A DNA stretch of 64,000 nt from Sphingobium lactosutens DS20 (GCF_000445105.1 NZ_ATDP01000081.1:40266-104265); one strand, 5' to 3'. Numbered from the stretch's first letter, positions 20,459-30,283 are shown. Translations and numbers: made by a program. Notes: a model not told the origin generated them from the sequence alone.

Positions 20459-21462
20459 GCGCGCCCCGCCATGGTGAAGCTGTCGCCGATGCCAAGGCCA
20501 ATCCGCTTTGCGCTGTCCGCGTCGAGCGAAACCGCGCCGTCCGCATCCTCCTCGACAAGGCCCCAGGTACAGCGATAATCGGCAAGCGTTCCGCAGGCGA
20601 TCAGCATTTTCTGCCCACCGCCATCATGCGTGGCGGCCAGTATGACATCGCGCGCGGCGGCAATCGTCTTCAACTGGTCGACCTGTCCCACCATGGTCGG
20701 CCCGCCGTCGAAAATATCGACATAGCCGGCATTTTCGAACCCTTCGGTTTCCAGCATCCGCATCGCCGCCCGGCCATTGGGGTGGGGCAGGCCGATGACA
20801 GCGCGCGCGCTGTCGGTCAGCATCGCGGTGTAGATGGGCGTCTTGGGCATCAGGTCGGCGATGAATTGGTTGCCATTGACGGCATTGAACTCGTCGGCTT
20901 CCTGAAAGCTCATGCCGAAGAAACGGCCCGCCAGGCCATCCCAGAAGGGCGACCCTCCCGCTTCGTCGATGACGCCGCGCAATTCGGCGATCACCCGGTC
21001 GCCAAAGCGCGCGCGGTGATTGCGGATATAGAGGTAACGGCTGCGCGCCAGCAGCAGCCCCAGGCCTTCCGCCCTCTCGCGCGGATGGAGGAACAGGCCG
21101 CCTACTTCGACGGATCCTTCCAGATCGGTGGTGAGCGAGAGCATCTGCGCGCGAAATGTCCGGCCCAGTTCGCGGCTATGCTGGGTCAGCATGCCCAAGC
21201 GGTAGGAATAAAAGGGCCAGTTCTGCCCGACGGTCGAGAATATCTGGCACGTGCCGCGCACCTGCCCCGTCTCGACATTTTCGAGCACCATGACGATCAG
21301 CTCGTCCTCAATGCCATCGCTGGTGCGGGCGAGCGCCTGTTCGGTTCGTTCGAGCTTGGCCGACAGGGACGCGCGATCGGGCGGCAAATTGGTGAAGCCG
21401 CCACCGGTCAGCTTAGCCATTTCATACAAGGTCTGCAAATCGTCCGCGCGCGCGATGCGCAT
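20455..21462 (-). CDS. astA: Arginine N-succinyltransferase
   Basis: First step of the arginine succinyltransferase pathway: transfer of succinyl from succinyl-CoA to arginine. The chain is 335 residues from MRIARADDLQTLYEMAKLTG, the standard N-terminus; a frame open to 21519 overlaps the upstream hydrolase and is not preferred. Family segments include GGFTNLPPD, TCQIFSTVGQNWPFYSYR and EVGGLFLHP. It starts 16 nt after the M20 hydrolase and overlaps astB by 4 nt. astC, astD and astE are not in the window. Confidence 0.95.
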   Translation of the reverse strand: MRIARADDLQTLYEMAKLTGGGFTNLPPDRASLSAKLERTEQALARTSDGIEDELIVMVLENVETGQVRGTCQIFSTVGQNWPFYSYRLGMLTQHSRELGRTFRAQMLSLTTDLEGSVEVGGLFLHPRERAEGLGLLLARSRYLYIRNHRARFGDRVIAELRGVIDEAGGSPFWDGLAGRFFGMSFQEADEFNAVNGNQFIADLMPKTPIYTAMLTDSARAVIGLPHPNGRAAMRMLETEGFENAGYVDIFDGGPTMVGQVDQLKTIAAARDVILAATHDGGGQKMLIACGTLADYRCTWGLVEEDADGAVSLDADSAKRIGLGIGDSFTMAGRA

Positions 21463-21478
21463 GATGAAGCTCAAGCGG

Positions 21479-22714
21479 TCATCCTCTCTCTTGTCCCGGT
21501 TGAAACTGGCCCTGGGCAATCCGCCAAAGGGAAAGCGCCGACAGCCGCGCTCGTTCGGGCAGGCTGTCGGTCAGCAGAAATTCGGCGTCGCTATGGATGC
21601 TGCCACCGCGCACGCCCATCGTATCGACCACCGGCACGCCGCACGCCGCGATGTTGTTGCCGTCGCACACGCCGCCCGTATCGCGCCACCCGATCGACAG
21701 GCCCAGGTCGGTGCCGCATTGCCGGACGAGGCCGAATAAGCGATCCGCCTTGGCATCCATGGGCTTAGGCGGGCGGCCAAAGCCGCCGTGCAGATGCAGC
21801 ATGACGTCATGATCGCGCGCGATGTCGGCGATCGTGCGATCAAGAAGCGCGCGGGCGGCCTGTTCGTCCTGCGGTGTGCGGGGACGGAAATTGACGCGCA
21901 GAACGGCATGGTCGGGCACGACGTTATTCGGCCCACCGCCGTCGATCTTGGCGGGATTACAGGAAAATCCCGCGCCGCTGGCGGCCTTGAGACGCAGCGC
22001 CAGATCCGCCGCCGCGAGCAGCGCATTCCGACCATCGTCGGGGTTCCGCCCGGCATGGGCGCTGCGCCCAGTGACGATCACCGAAAAATTGCCGCTGCCC
22101 GCGCGCGCGCCGGCCAGCGTGCCGTCCGGCAGCGCGGGTTCGTAGGTGAAGGCGGCCAGTTTCCCCGCCGCCCTGTCGCGCAGCAAAGCGGCAGACGAGG
22201 CGCTCCCGACTTCTTCGTCGCTGTTGATGACCACGTCATAGCCGACATGGTCGACCCCGCCAGTCGACTCCAGCGCCGTCAGCGCGGCCAACATGACCGC
22301 GATGCCGCCCTTCATGTCGGCAACGCCCGGACCATTGAGGACGCCCGGCTCCAGCCAGCGTTGGTCCTGAAACGGATGATCGACGGGAAAGACCGTATCC
22401 ATATGGCCGGTCAGCAGCAGGCGTGTTGGCGCGTCCGGGCGCACGGACAGAAGCAGATGCTGGCCATGGGCAAGCGGCTGGAGCCGGCCGTCCGGGGCGA
22501 CATTCTCGACAGGCGCCGGATCAATCAGCGACAGCGCGCCGGGCAGGGCGCTGAACGCGTCGGCCAGCATCGTCGCCATGCGCGCCAGGCCGTCCAAGTT
22601 ACGCGATCCGCTGTTGATCGCCGCCCATCGCTGCACCTGATCCAGCATTGGCGCGCTCGTCACATGGTCCAGCAGCCGCTCTTCTTGGGGAGACAATCGG
22701 GTCATCCCGATCAT
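21479..22714 (-). CDS. M20-family metallohydrolase of the ast operon
   Basis: A zinc-dependent deacylase or peptidase of the M20 family (carboxypeptidase G2 / acetylornithine deacetylase group), 411 residues. Metal-site motifs are TGHMDTVFP (His-x-Asp), NGPGVADMKGG and the catalytic SDEEVGS, followed by the dimerisation domain and a late metal-site His in GSIHSDAEF. It is the first gene of a tight run with astA and astB. AstE, which removes succinate from succinylglutamate, belongs to a different fold (M14-like), so this enzyme may replace it or handle another acylated amino acid; that is inference. Either ATG at 22714 or 22705 could be the start; neither has a strong Shine-Dalgarno. Confidence 0.82.
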   Translation of the reverse strand: MIGMTRLSPQEERLLDHVTSAPMLDQVQRWAAINSGSRNLDGLARMATMLADAFSALPGALSLIDPAPVENVAPDGRLQPLAHGQHLLLSVRPDAPTRLLLTGHMDTVFPVDHPFQDQRWLEPGVLNGPGVADMKGGIAVMLAALTALESTGGVDHVGYDVVINSDEEVGSASSAALLRDRAAGKLAAFTYEPALPDGTLAGARAGSGNFSVIVTGRSAHAGRNPDDGRNALLAAADLALRLKAASGAGFSCNPAKIDGGGPNNVVPDHAVLRVNFRPRTPQDEQAARALLDRTIADIARDHDVMLHLHGGFGRPPKPMDAKADRLFGLVRQCGTDLGLSIGWRDTGGVCDGNNIAACGVPVVDTMGVRGGSIHSDAEFLLTDSLPERARLSALSLWRIAQGQFQPGQERG

Positions 22715-22763
22715 CTATCAGAGCCAGGAAGGCGGCTCCACCCCCGCACGAAAATTACGCGGA

Positions 22764-23672
22764 TCAGAAATCATATGTCAGGGTTAGCCGGCTGAGCGTG
22801 TCGAAATCCCGGGCGGCCAACACCGTCTCGGACTCATATTGGATATTGTATGAGAAGGCGGCCGACCAACGCGTGCTCACCTTTGTTTCCAGCGAAGTCA
22901 GGGCATTCAGCGTATAGACGTCGCTTTCGGCATAGCCCGACGCCGTCTGCTTGAAAGTCAGGGTCGGACTGGCGCGCCAGGCCAGTGCCATGGAGCCGCG
23001 CGCGCCCAATTTGGTTTCGCGTTCCCCGATCAGATATTTCACATGACGGATCGACGGGCCGATATCGGCCGAAAGGTCCACGGGCTTGCTGACGATCAGC
23101 TTGTACCCAACGCCCGCCGACGCCGTGTAGCGTTCGGCATAGCCGATCGAGGTGTCGCGTTCGAATTGGGCAAGGCCATAGGCAAAGCCCCTTGGATCAA
23201 ATTCATAGCGCGGCTCGTAGCCGGCGAAGTAGCGTTCGCGCGACGTCACGCCATTGGCGCGGCGATAATCGGCGCTGGCCGTCAATTTGTGCGTCCATTG
23301 AATACCGGTGCGCGTGGCGGTGGCCGATGCGCTGATCCCCAATTCGCTGGTCGACCCAGTGGACCGGAACCCCCCAGCCTCGATCCGGCCGGTCCACAGG
23401 TCACCAATGCCGGCTTCGCGGATGACGGTTTCATGCGTCGCCTTGGTCCGTTCCTTCCAGCTGTTGACCATGCGCTGGATCTGGTCGGCCGATGCTGGAT
23501 TGGTCTGCTTGGCGATTTTTGCGACGGTCGCGATATCGGTTTCGTTGCCATTGGCGATGGCGGCTTCCAGCATCTCGCGCACGGCCGCTGGCAATAGCGC
23601 ATCCTCCGCGGCTTTAGCGGTGACGGGCAGGGCGGCGAGAGAGAGCGATAACGGTAACAGGACGGCGCGCAT
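22764..23672 (-). CDS. DUF481-family outer-membrane protein
   Basis: A 302-residue exported protein. A Sec signal peptide (about residues 1-22, ending near AKA) precedes a helical segment of about 75 residues (ENGNETDIATVAKIAKQ type) and then a beta-barrel domain of the DUF481 / YdiY type with alternating aromatic strands and the terminal Phe typical of outer-membrane proteins. The ATG at 23672 has GAGGGG 6 nt upstream and beats the ATG at 23684. E. coli YdiY is described as salt-induced; the function here is unknown. It lies between rppH and the M20 hydrolase on the same strand, with gaps of about 50 nt each side. Confidence 0.82.
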   Translation of the reverse strand: MRAVLLPLSLSLAALPVTAKAAEDALLPAAVREMLEAAIANGNETDIATVAKIAKQTNPASADQIQRMVNSWKERTKATHETVIREAGIGDLWTGRIEAGGFRSTGSTSELGISASATATRTGIQWTHKLTASADYRRANGVTSRERYFAGYEPRYEFDPRGFAYGLAQFERDTSIGYAERYTASAGVGYKLIVSKPVDLSADIGPSIRHVKYLIGERETKLGARGSMALAWRASPTLTFKQTASGYAESDVYTLNALTSLETKVSTRWSAAFSYNIQYESETVLAARDFDTLSRLTLTYDF

Positions 23673-23727
23673 GGCGCCCCTCATATCGAATCGACCGCGA
23701 AAATTAACCCCTTTCGCGGCGAAAAGA

Positions 23728-24186
23728 TCAGATAAGCGCCCGAAATTCCTGTACGATGTCCCGATACAGCTTGCGCTTGAACGTCACGATCATGTCGGGC
23801 AGCGTTTCTGGCGCCGCCCATTTCCAAGCCCTGAATTCGGGATGTTCGGTCGCGATGTCGATATCGCTGTCCTGCCCCAGGAAGCGGGCGAGAAACCAAT
23901 ATTGCCGCTGGCCGCGATATTTTCCGCCCCACAGCTTGCCCATCAATTCGGGCGGCAGATCATAGAAATGCTCGTCCTTCGCCTTGGCGATGATGTCGAC
24001 ATGCGCCCGGTCGATCCCGGTTTCCTCACGCAATTCGCGCAGCGCGGCCGTGCGGGCATCTTCCCCGTCATCAATGCCACCCTGCGGCATTTGCCAGGCT
24101 TCAACGACATTATCGAGTCGCTGGCCGACAAAGACCTTACCCTCCCTGTTGACGAGCATGATGCCGACGCAGGGGCGATACCCCAT
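23728..24186 (-). CDS. rppH: RNA pyrophosphohydrolase (Nudix)
   Basis: Removes pyrophosphate from 5'-triphosphorylated RNA, starting 5'-end-dependent decay; older annotations call the family dinucleoside polyphosphate hydrolase. The 152-residue chain begins MGYRPCVGIMLVN, the usual RppH start. The Nudix box spans residues 36-58 with Glu42, Arg50, Glu51, Glu54, Glu55 and Gly57 in place. AAGGA lies 7 nt upstream of the ATG at 24186; the frame open to 24396 adds 70 low-quality residues and is rejected. It is divergent from phrB. Confidence 0.93.
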   Translation of the reverse strand: MGYRPCVGIMLVNREGKVFVGQRLDNVVEAWQMPQGGIDDGEDARTAALRELREETGIDRAHVDIIAKAKDEHFYDLPPELMGKLWGGKYRGQRQYWFLARFLGQDSDIDIATEHPEFRAWKWAAPETLPDMIVTFKRKLYRDIVQEFRALI

Positions 24187-24412
24187 TTCCTGTTCCTTGG
24201 TCGCCAAGTCCGTAAATCCCCAATTGCCTTTGTCCGGCAGTTCTTCCCCAAAACCGCCATCGCCGCCCTGATGACGCCAGCCAACGATAATTCGGGGGCG
24301 GGATGCCGTCCATGGGCCGAATCGGCGTGGCGCTGCCAGTCTGGGGGTAAATGCGGCAAGATGCCCGAAGGAACATTTGGAACCGCCATGGGCCAAGCGG
24401 CATTGGATGCGG

Positions 24413-25789
24413 ATGACCGCTCCTGTCCTGCTCTGGTTCCGCCAGGATCTCCGCCTTTCCGATCAAGCCGCTCTGGCCGCCGCCGCTGCGGAGGGGCCGG
24501 TCATCCCGGTCTATGTGCTGGATGACGAAACGCCCCGGCAATGGGCGATGGGTGGCGCTTCCAGCTGGTGGCTGCATCATAGCCTTGTCAGCCTCGACAA
24601 GGCGTTGCGGGACAAGGGGTCGCGCCTGATCCTGCGCCGCGGCAAATGCGCTGATGTGCTCCAGGCGCTGGCCAAGGAGAGCGGGGCGGAGCGCGTCCAT
24701 GCCCTGCACCATTATGAACCCTGGTGGCGCAATGCGGAAAAGTCCGTCGCCAACGCACTCGACCTCTGCCTGCATGACGGCATGCTGTTGCTGCCGCCCG
24801 GAGCGGTGCGGACAGGGTCGGGCGGCATCTATAAAATCTATACACCATTTGCCCGCGCCATGATGGAACAGATGCCGCCGGCGGCCCCGAACCGAACCCC
24901 GGCGACTATCGAATCGCCTGCGTCCTGGCCGGATAGCGATCGGCTGGACGATTGGGACCTGCTGCCGACCAAACCCAATTGGGCCAGCGGCTTCCACGCG
25001 GACTGGACGCCCGGCGAAGACGGCGCACGGGCCAATGTCGCTGCTTTCATTGACGAGGTCGGCGACTATCCTACCGCGCGCAACCTGCCGTCGGTCGAGG
25101 GAACGTCCCGCCTTTCGCCGCACCTGCACTTTGGCGAAGTGTCGCCGGCCTATGTCTGGCATCGGGTCACATCTTCCGATGCTGACGCAGAGACATTCCT
25201 CAAGGAGTTGATCTGGCGGGATTATACCCATAGCCAGATTTGTGAGATGCCGACTTATGGGTCGGAAAATGCGCGCGACGATTTTGACCGGATGGACTGG
25301 CGCGACTTGCGAGAGGCACGCGGCGATTTTGCCGCGTGGAAGGAGGGGCGTACGGGCTATCCGATCGTCGACGCCGGCATGCGGCAATTATGGGCCACCG
25401 GCTGGATGCATAATCGCGTGCGCATGATCGCCGCCAGCTTCCTCATCAAGCATCTGCTGATCGACTGGCGGCACGGCGCAAAATGGTTCTGGGATACGCT
25501 GGTCGATGCGGACTATGCCAATAACAGCGTCAATTGGCAGTGGGTCGCGGGCAGCGGCATCGACGCCAATATGTTCAGCCGCATCATGGCGCCGCTCACC
25601 CAGTCCGAAAAGTTCGACGCCGGGGACTATATCCGCCAATGGGTGCCGGAACTGGGCGACCTGTCCGATGACGTCATCCATGACCCTGACGCCCATGACG
25701 CCAGGCCGAAGGACTATCCGGCCAAGATCATCGGGCACAAGGCGGGCCGTGAACGCGCGTTGGCGGCCTATCGCCGCATCAAGGGATGA
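24413..25789 (+). CDS. phrB: Deoxyribodipyrimidine photo-lyase (class I)
   Basis: Light-driven repair of cyclobutane pyrimidine dimers. The protein, 458 residues, opens with APVLLWFRQDLRLSD, the antenna-domain hallmark. The FAD domain contains SRLSPHLHFGEVSP, the substrate/FAD segment WATGWMHNRVRMIAASF, the WFWDTLVDADYANN loop, and WQWVAGSG. The start at 24413 fits the family; ATGs at 24377 and 24407 are upstream alternatives. The next gene begins 37 nt downstream. Absence of long C-terminal extension argues against a cryptochrome. Confidence 0.93.
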   Translation: MTAPVLLWFRQDLRLSDQAALAAAAAEGPVIPVYVLDDETPRQWAMGGASSWWLHHSLVSLDKALRDKGSRLILRRGKCADVLQALAKESGAERVHALHHYEPWWRNAEKSVANALDLCLHDGMLLLPPGAVRTGSGGIYKIYTPFARAMMEQMPPAAPNRTPATIESPASWPDSDRLDDWDLLPTKPNWASGFHADWTPGEDGARANVAAFIDEVGDYPTARNLPSVEGTSRLSPHLHFGEVSPAYVWHRVTSSDADAETFLKELIWRDYTHSQICEMPTYGSENARDDFDRMDWRDLREARGDFAAWKEGRTGYPIVDAGMRQLWATGWMHNRVRMIAASFLIKHLLIDWRHGAKWFWDTLVDADYANNSVNWQWVAGSGIDANMFSRIMAPLTQSEKFDAGDYIRQWVPELGDLSDDVIHDPDAHDARPKDYPAKIIGHKAGRERALAAYRRIKG

Positions 25790-25825
25790 TTGCAGCGCGC
25801 GATGGCTTGCGGCAGGATCGCCGCC

Positions 25826-27091
25826 ATGAACGCGACCGATCCTCGCCGTGGCCGGCAGGCCCCGACCATCCGCAGGGCCACCCGTCCGCTGGGTAATGCC
25901 CGGCTGTCGCTGTGGCTCGCCCGCCTGTTCCATCGGATGCTGGACCGGATCGACCGGGGTCTGGACGCCGGATCGCTGGAAGCGGCCCTGCCGGACGGCA
26001 CGCGCAGGCTGCTCGGGGGCCGGGCAGCCGGACCCGATTGCGTCGTTCATCTGCATAGCTGGCGCGCCCTGGTGCGACTGGCGACCGGCGGGTCGGCAGG
26101 TTGGTATCGCGCCTGGGCGGCGGGCGAATGGGCCAGTCCCGATCCTGTTCCGCTCTTTGCCCTGTTCATGCGCAATGCCGTCAGTCTGGGCCAGGTCGCG
26201 CGGCCGCACGGACCCACCCGATGGATTGGCCGCCTCTGGCATTGGCTCCGGCGCAACAGCCGTGCCGGATCACGGCACAACATCGCCTTTCATTATGACC
26301 TGGGCAATGATTTCTACCAGCCATGGCTGGATGAAGACATGCACTATTCCAGTGGGTTGTTTGCTGACACGGGCAATTGGCTGGAGCCGCTGGAAGCGGC
26401 GCAACGGCGCAAGGTCGATGCCATATTGGATCGTCTGGACCTTGGGGATGGGGACGCCCTGCTGGAAATCGGGTGCGGTTGGGGCGGGCTGGCGGAGCGA
26501 GCGATGGAGCGGCGGGTGCTGCGCTATACCGGCCTCACGCTGTCGACCGAGCAGGCCGACTATGCCCGCGACCGGCTGGGGTCAGGCGCAAGCGTGGAAC
26601 TGACGGACTATCGCGACGCACAGGGCGCCTATGACGGCGTTGCCAGCGTTGAAATGGTGGAGGCGGTGGGGCAGCGTTACTGGCCCGACTATCTGGAGGC
26701 GATTTACCGGCTTCTGAAACCTGGTGGCCGCGCCGCGATCCAATATATCCTGATAGACGATGCGATTTTCGAGCGCTATGCGCGCGGCGTCGATTTCATC
26801 CAGACCTATATCTTCCCCGGCGGCATGCTGATTTCGCCAAGCCGGTTCCGGCAAATCTCTCAGGAAACCGGTCTGGAATGGCGCGATGAAACCCGATTTG
26901 GCCTCCATTATGCCGAAACGCTGCGCCGGTGGCGGCAGCGTTTTGATCGCGCCATCGAAGACGGACGATTGCCCGCCAGTTTCGACCAGCATTTCGTCGC
27001 CCTGTGGCGCTATTATCTCATGTATTGCGAAGGCGGTTTTCGCGGTGGCGGCATCGACGTCGCGCAGGTGACATTAGTAAAGCCCGCATGA
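25826..27091 (+). CDS. cfa: Cyclopropane-fatty-acyl-phospholipid synthase
   Basis: SAM-dependent methylene transfer to unsaturated lipid chains in the membrane. Of 421 residues, the first 150 form the variable N-terminal domain; the catalytic part starts at HNIAFHYDLGNDFYQPWLD, with the SAM site LLEIGCGWGGLA, the EMVEAVG motif, YIFPGGMLIS, and the conserved MYCEGGFRGG segment holding the Cys seen in Cfa enzymes. The chosen ATG at 25826 has CAGGA 8 nt upstream; an ATG at 25802 is also possible. It follows phrB closely and converges with the SDR gene, leaving 3 nt between their stops. Confidence 0.93.
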   Translation: MNATDPRRGRQAPTIRRATRPLGNARLSLWLARLFHRMLDRIDRGLDAGSLEAALPDGTRRLLGGRAAGPDCVVHLHSWRALVRLATGGSAGWYRAWAAGEWASPDPVPLFALFMRNAVSLGQVARPHGPTRWIGRLWHWLRRNSRAGSRHNIAFHYDLGNDFYQPWLDEDMHYSSGLFADTGNWLEPLEAAQRRKVDAILDRLDLGDGDALLEIGCGWGGLAERAMERRVLRYTGLTLSTEQADYARDRLGSGASVELTDYRDAQGAYDGVASVEMVEAVGQRYWPDYLEAIYRLLKPGGRAAIQYILIDDAIFERYARGVDFIQTYIFPGGMLISPSRFRQISQETGLEWRDETRFGLHYAETLRRWRQRFDRAIEDGRLPASFDQHFVALWRYYLMYCEGGFRGGGIDVAQVTLVKPA

Positions 27092-27094
27092 GGT

Positions 27095-27808
27095 TCAGCC
27101 TTCGACCCGCATTTTGTGGCCAGTCGGCGTATCGCTCGTCACCAGATTGACGATCGCGTCCGCGACAACATCGGGGGCTTTCAGCGTGGCGGGGTCTTCC
27201 CCGGGGAAGGCGCGGGCGCGCATGGCCGTGCGGGTCGCGCCGGGATCGACGATGTGCGTGCGGATCGCCGAAATGTTGCGCACTTCCTCGCCATAGGCGC
27301 CGATCAACGTCTCCAATGCCGCCTTGGACGCGCCATAGGCGCCCCAATAGGCGCGAGGGGCTGAACCGACCGACGACGTCAGGGCGATGACGCGCGCGTC
27401 ACCGCTTGCCCGCAACATGGTGTCGAACGCCGCGATCATGGCTTGCGGCGCGGCGATATTGAGCGTCAGCAGGCGCGCAAATTCTTTGGCATCTATCGCC
27501 TGCACCGCCGCCAGTGACCCAAGGGTTGCCGCATTCAGCACAAGAATGTCGAGTGCGGACCAGCGTCCCCCAATGGCTTGCGCCAGCCGGCCGATACTGT
27601 CGCCGTCGATCAGATCCAGCGGCGCGATCGTCGCGCTGCCCCCGGCGGCGTGGATGCGCTCCTCCACTTCCTCCAAGGCGCCGGGCGTTCGCGCGGTCAG
27701 AATGACATGCGCGCCGGCCTTCGCCAGCGCCTGCGCCGTCGCAGCGCCGATCCCGCGACTGGCCCCGGTGACGAGCGCCAGCTTGCCGGAAAGAGGAAGA
27801 TTGGACAT
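27095..27808 (-). CDS. SDR-family oxidoreductase
   Basis: Classical short-chain dehydrogenase/reductase with a Rossmann fold, 237 residues. The cofactor motif TGASRGIG lies at residues 14-21, LNAAT near 91, and the catalytic set Ser145/146, Tyr158 and Lys162 (YGASK) is complete. Residues just after the second strand (LTART) suggest NADP preference. The substrate cannot be told from sequence. GGGAG precedes the ATG at 27808 by about 4 nt; the ATG at 27823 is the alternative. It sits 88 nt downstream of purF on the same strand. Confidence 0.85.
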   Translation of the reverse strand: MSNLPLSGKLALVTGASRGIGAATAQALAKAGAHVILTARTPGALEEVEERIHAAGGSATIAPLDLIDGDSIGRLAQAIGGRWSALDILVLNAATLGSLAAVQAIDAKEFARLLTLNIAAPQAMIAAFDTMLRASGDARVIALTSSVGSAPRAYWGAYGASKAALETLIGAYGEEVRNISAIRTHIVDPGATRTAMRARAFPGEDPATLKAPDVVADAIVNLVTSDTPTGHKMRVEG

Positions 27809-27896
27809 GGCACTCCCGTTCATGCCGGCCGCCGGCCGAGCTGGTCTGATGTCTGGAAAGAGCGAGCGGCCATCCCCGGCCGCCCGCGCATGCGTG

Positions 27897-29357
27897 TCAA
27901 ACGACGCGTTCGGCCAGCAGTTCGAACTGGTTCTGCACGACCGCTTCGTCCTGATCCGTCAGCGTGGTGGGATAATCGCCGGTGAAGCAGGCGTCACAAT
28001 ATTGCGGCCGTATGTCGGCGCGCTTCGCCTCGCCAAGCGCCTTGTACAGGCCGTCGATCGAGATGAAGGACAGGCTGTCGGCATGGATGAAGTCCTGCAT
28101 GCCGCCAATGTCGAGCCGATGCGCCAGCAGCTTGGTCCGCTCGGGCGTATCGACGCCGTAGAAGCAGCTATGCTTCGTCGGCGGCGAGGCTATGCGCATA
28201 TGCACTTCCGCCGCACCCGCTTCGCGCATCATCTGCACGATCTTGAGCGAGGTCGTGCCACGCACGATCGAATCGTCGATCAGCACGATGCGCTTGCCTT
28301 CGATCAGCGCGCGATTGGCGTTGTGCTTGAGTTTGACGCCGAGGTGACGAACCTTGTCGCCCGGCTGGATGAAGGTGCGGCCGATATAATGCGACCGGAT
28401 GATCCCCAGCTCGAACGGAATCCCCGATTCCTGGGCATAGCCGATGGCCGCTGGCACGCCGCTGTCGGGCACGGGAATGACATAATCCGCCTCGACCGGG
28501 TTTTCGATCGCGAGCTGCGCGCCGATCGCCTTGCGCACCGAATAGACGCTGGACCCGTCCACGATCGAATCGGGCCGGCTGAAATAGACATGCTCGAAAA
28601 TGCATGGGCGCGCATGGGTTTCGCCAAAGGGACGATGCGACCGGATTTCGCCGCTGTTGGTGACGATCACCAGTTCGCCCGGCTCGACGGTGCGGACATA
28701 ATCGGCGCCAACGACGTCGAGCGCGACGGTTTCCGACGCAAAGATGGTCGCGTCGCCCAAGGTGCCCATGACCAGCGGACGGATGCCCAGCGGATCGCGG
28801 CAGGCGATCATGCCCTCGGGCGTCATGACGATCAGCGAATAGGCGCCTTCCACCTGCTTCAAAGCGTCGATGAACTTGTCGAGCAGGGTCCGGTAGCTGG
28901 AGGTTGCCACCAGATGGATGATGACTTCGGTGTCGGACGTCGACTGGAAGATGGAGCCGCGGCGAATCAGCTCGCGGCGCAGCTTCATCGCGTTGGAGAT
29001 ATTGCCGTTATGGGCCACGGCAAAACCGCCCGAATTCAGCTCCGCATAAAGCGGCTGGACATTGCGCAGCGATGTTTCGCCGGTCGTCGAATAGCGGACA
29101 TGGCCGCAGGCGCTTTCGCCGGGAAGGCCGCGAATCACGTCGTCGCGGTCAAAATTGCCAGCCACATGGCCCATGGCCCGATGGGTATGGAATTCATGCC
29201 CGTCCCAGCTGGTGATGCCGGCTGCTTCCTGGCCGCGATGCTGCAGCGCATGGAGGCCGAGCGCGACGATAGCGGACGCCGTTTCGGCGCGGGACACGCC
29301 GAAAATGCCGCATTCCTCGCGCAACTTGTCGTCGTCGAAGGGATTGGTCGTGATCAT
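27897..29357 (-). CDS. purF: Amidophosphoribosyltransferase
   Basis: Commits PRPP to purine synthesis by making 5-phosphoribosylamine from glutamine. The precursor starts MITTNPFDDDKLREEC and the nucleophile Cys16 must be exposed by removal of a 15-residue propeptide, as in other N-terminal-nucleophile PurF proteins. The glutaminase domain shows HALQHRGQEAAGI and NGNISNA; the PRPP site is IVLIDDSIVRGTTS. The length is 486 residues. The frame open to 29480 adds sequence overlapping the divergent ccm promoter region and is not used. Cys residues towards the C-terminus (QYCDACFTGDY) fit the Fe-S type of PurF. Confidence 0.95.
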   Translation of the reverse strand: MITTNPFDDDKLREECGIFGVSRAETASAIVALGLHALQHRGQEAAGITSWDGHEFHTHRAMGHVAGNFDRDDVIRGLPGESACGHVRYSTTGETSLRNVQPLYAELNSGGFAVAHNGNISNAMKLRRELIRRGSIFQSTSDTEVIIHLVATSSYRTLLDKFIDALKQVEGAYSLIVMTPEGMIACRDPLGIRPLVMGTLGDATIFASETVALDVVGADYVRTVEPGELVIVTNSGEIRSHRPFGETHARPCIFEHVYFSRPDSIVDGSSVYSVRKAIGAQLAIENPVEADYVIPVPDSGVPAAIGYAQESGIPFELGIIRSHYIGRTFIQPGDKVRHLGVKLKHNANRALIEGKRIVLIDDSIVRGTTSLKIVQMMREAGAAEVHMRIASPPTKHSCFYGVDTPERTKLLAHRLDIGGMQDFIHADSLSFISIDGLYKALGEAKRADIRPQYCDACFTGDYPTTLTDQDEAVVQNQFELLAERVV

Positions 29358-29560
29358 GGGTGCGAACCGGTTCCGTTGCCGTTCTTGCCGCCCGTCCGGG
29401 CCGCGTTTGACCGCGCATATAGTCGCTTGGGGCTGGTTTGTCGCCTCCCTGTCACAAAAAAGCCGGCCCGGCCGCCCCAACGCAGCGTTTCCCGACCTGC
29501 GCTATCGGCAAAAAGCCCTACTGGCGCAGCCCGCCCGGCGCAGCTACACACGCAGCCCTG

Positions 29561-30283
29561 ATGCATCGTTTCGCCAATCCCGCCCGCTTCCTCAAGATTG
29601 CGCGCCCCCTGACCCAGTGGCTGTTCTGGCCGGGCCTGGCGCTGATTCTGATTGGCGCTGGCTGCGGGCTGCTGGTGACTCCGGCTGATTATCTGCAAGG
29701 GCAGACGGTGCGCATCCTCTATATCCACGTGCCCGCTGCCTGGCTCGGCATGGGCGGCTGGACGGGGATTGCGCTTGCCGCCTTGGTGCAGCTGGTGTGG
29801 CGGCACCCGCTGGCGGCCATAGCGGGACGCGCGATCGCCGCGCCCGGCGCCCTGTTCACGGTCATCTGCCTGGCGACCGGTTCCATATGGGGGCGGCCGA
29901 CCTGGGGCACATGGTGGGAATGGGACGGGCGCATGACGTCGATGCTGGTGCTGCTTTTCCTCTATCTCGGCTATATCGCGCTTGCTCAGGCCAGCGCCCG
30001 CGACGGGCAGGGCGGCGTCAGTCATGTGACGGCGATTTTCGGCCTGGTCGGTGCGGTCAACATTCCCATCATCAACCGATCGGTGGTGTGGTGGAACAGC
30101 CTGCACCAGGGACCCAGTATCACGATGCGCGGATCGACCATCGAAACGACTTTATTATGGCCATTGGGGCTGACCTTGTTGGGCTTTTCCCTGTGGTTCG
30201 GCGCGATCGTCCTGATGCGGATGCGCGCGATACTGGCGCAAAACAAGGTCGAGGCGCGAATGCAGCGCCTGGCGAGAGGCTAG
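29561..30283 (+). CDS. ccmC: Heme exporter protein C
   Basis: Integral membrane heme-handling protein of cytochrome c maturation system I; with CcmD it loads heme onto CcmE. The 240 residues contain six probable membrane helices and the tryptophan-rich heme-binding loop TWGTWWEWDGRMTS. The ATG at 29561 starts MHRFANPARFLK; an earlier in-frame ATG (29438) would add an unlikely polar leader. It is the first gene of the ccm operon and is divergent from purF. ccmA and ccmB, which usually precede ccmC, are absent. Confidence 0.93.
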   Translation: MHRFANPARFLKIARPLTQWLFWPGLALILIGAGCGLLVTPADYLQGQTVRILYIHVPAAWLGMGGWTGIALAALVQLVWRHPLAAIAGRAIAAPGALFTVICLATGSIWGRPTWGTWWEWDGRMTSMLVLLFLYLGYIALAQASARDGQGGVSHVTAIFGLVGAVNIPIINRSVVWWNSLHQGPSITMRGSTIETTLLWPLGLTLLGFSLWFGAIVLMRMRAILAQNKVEARMQRLARG

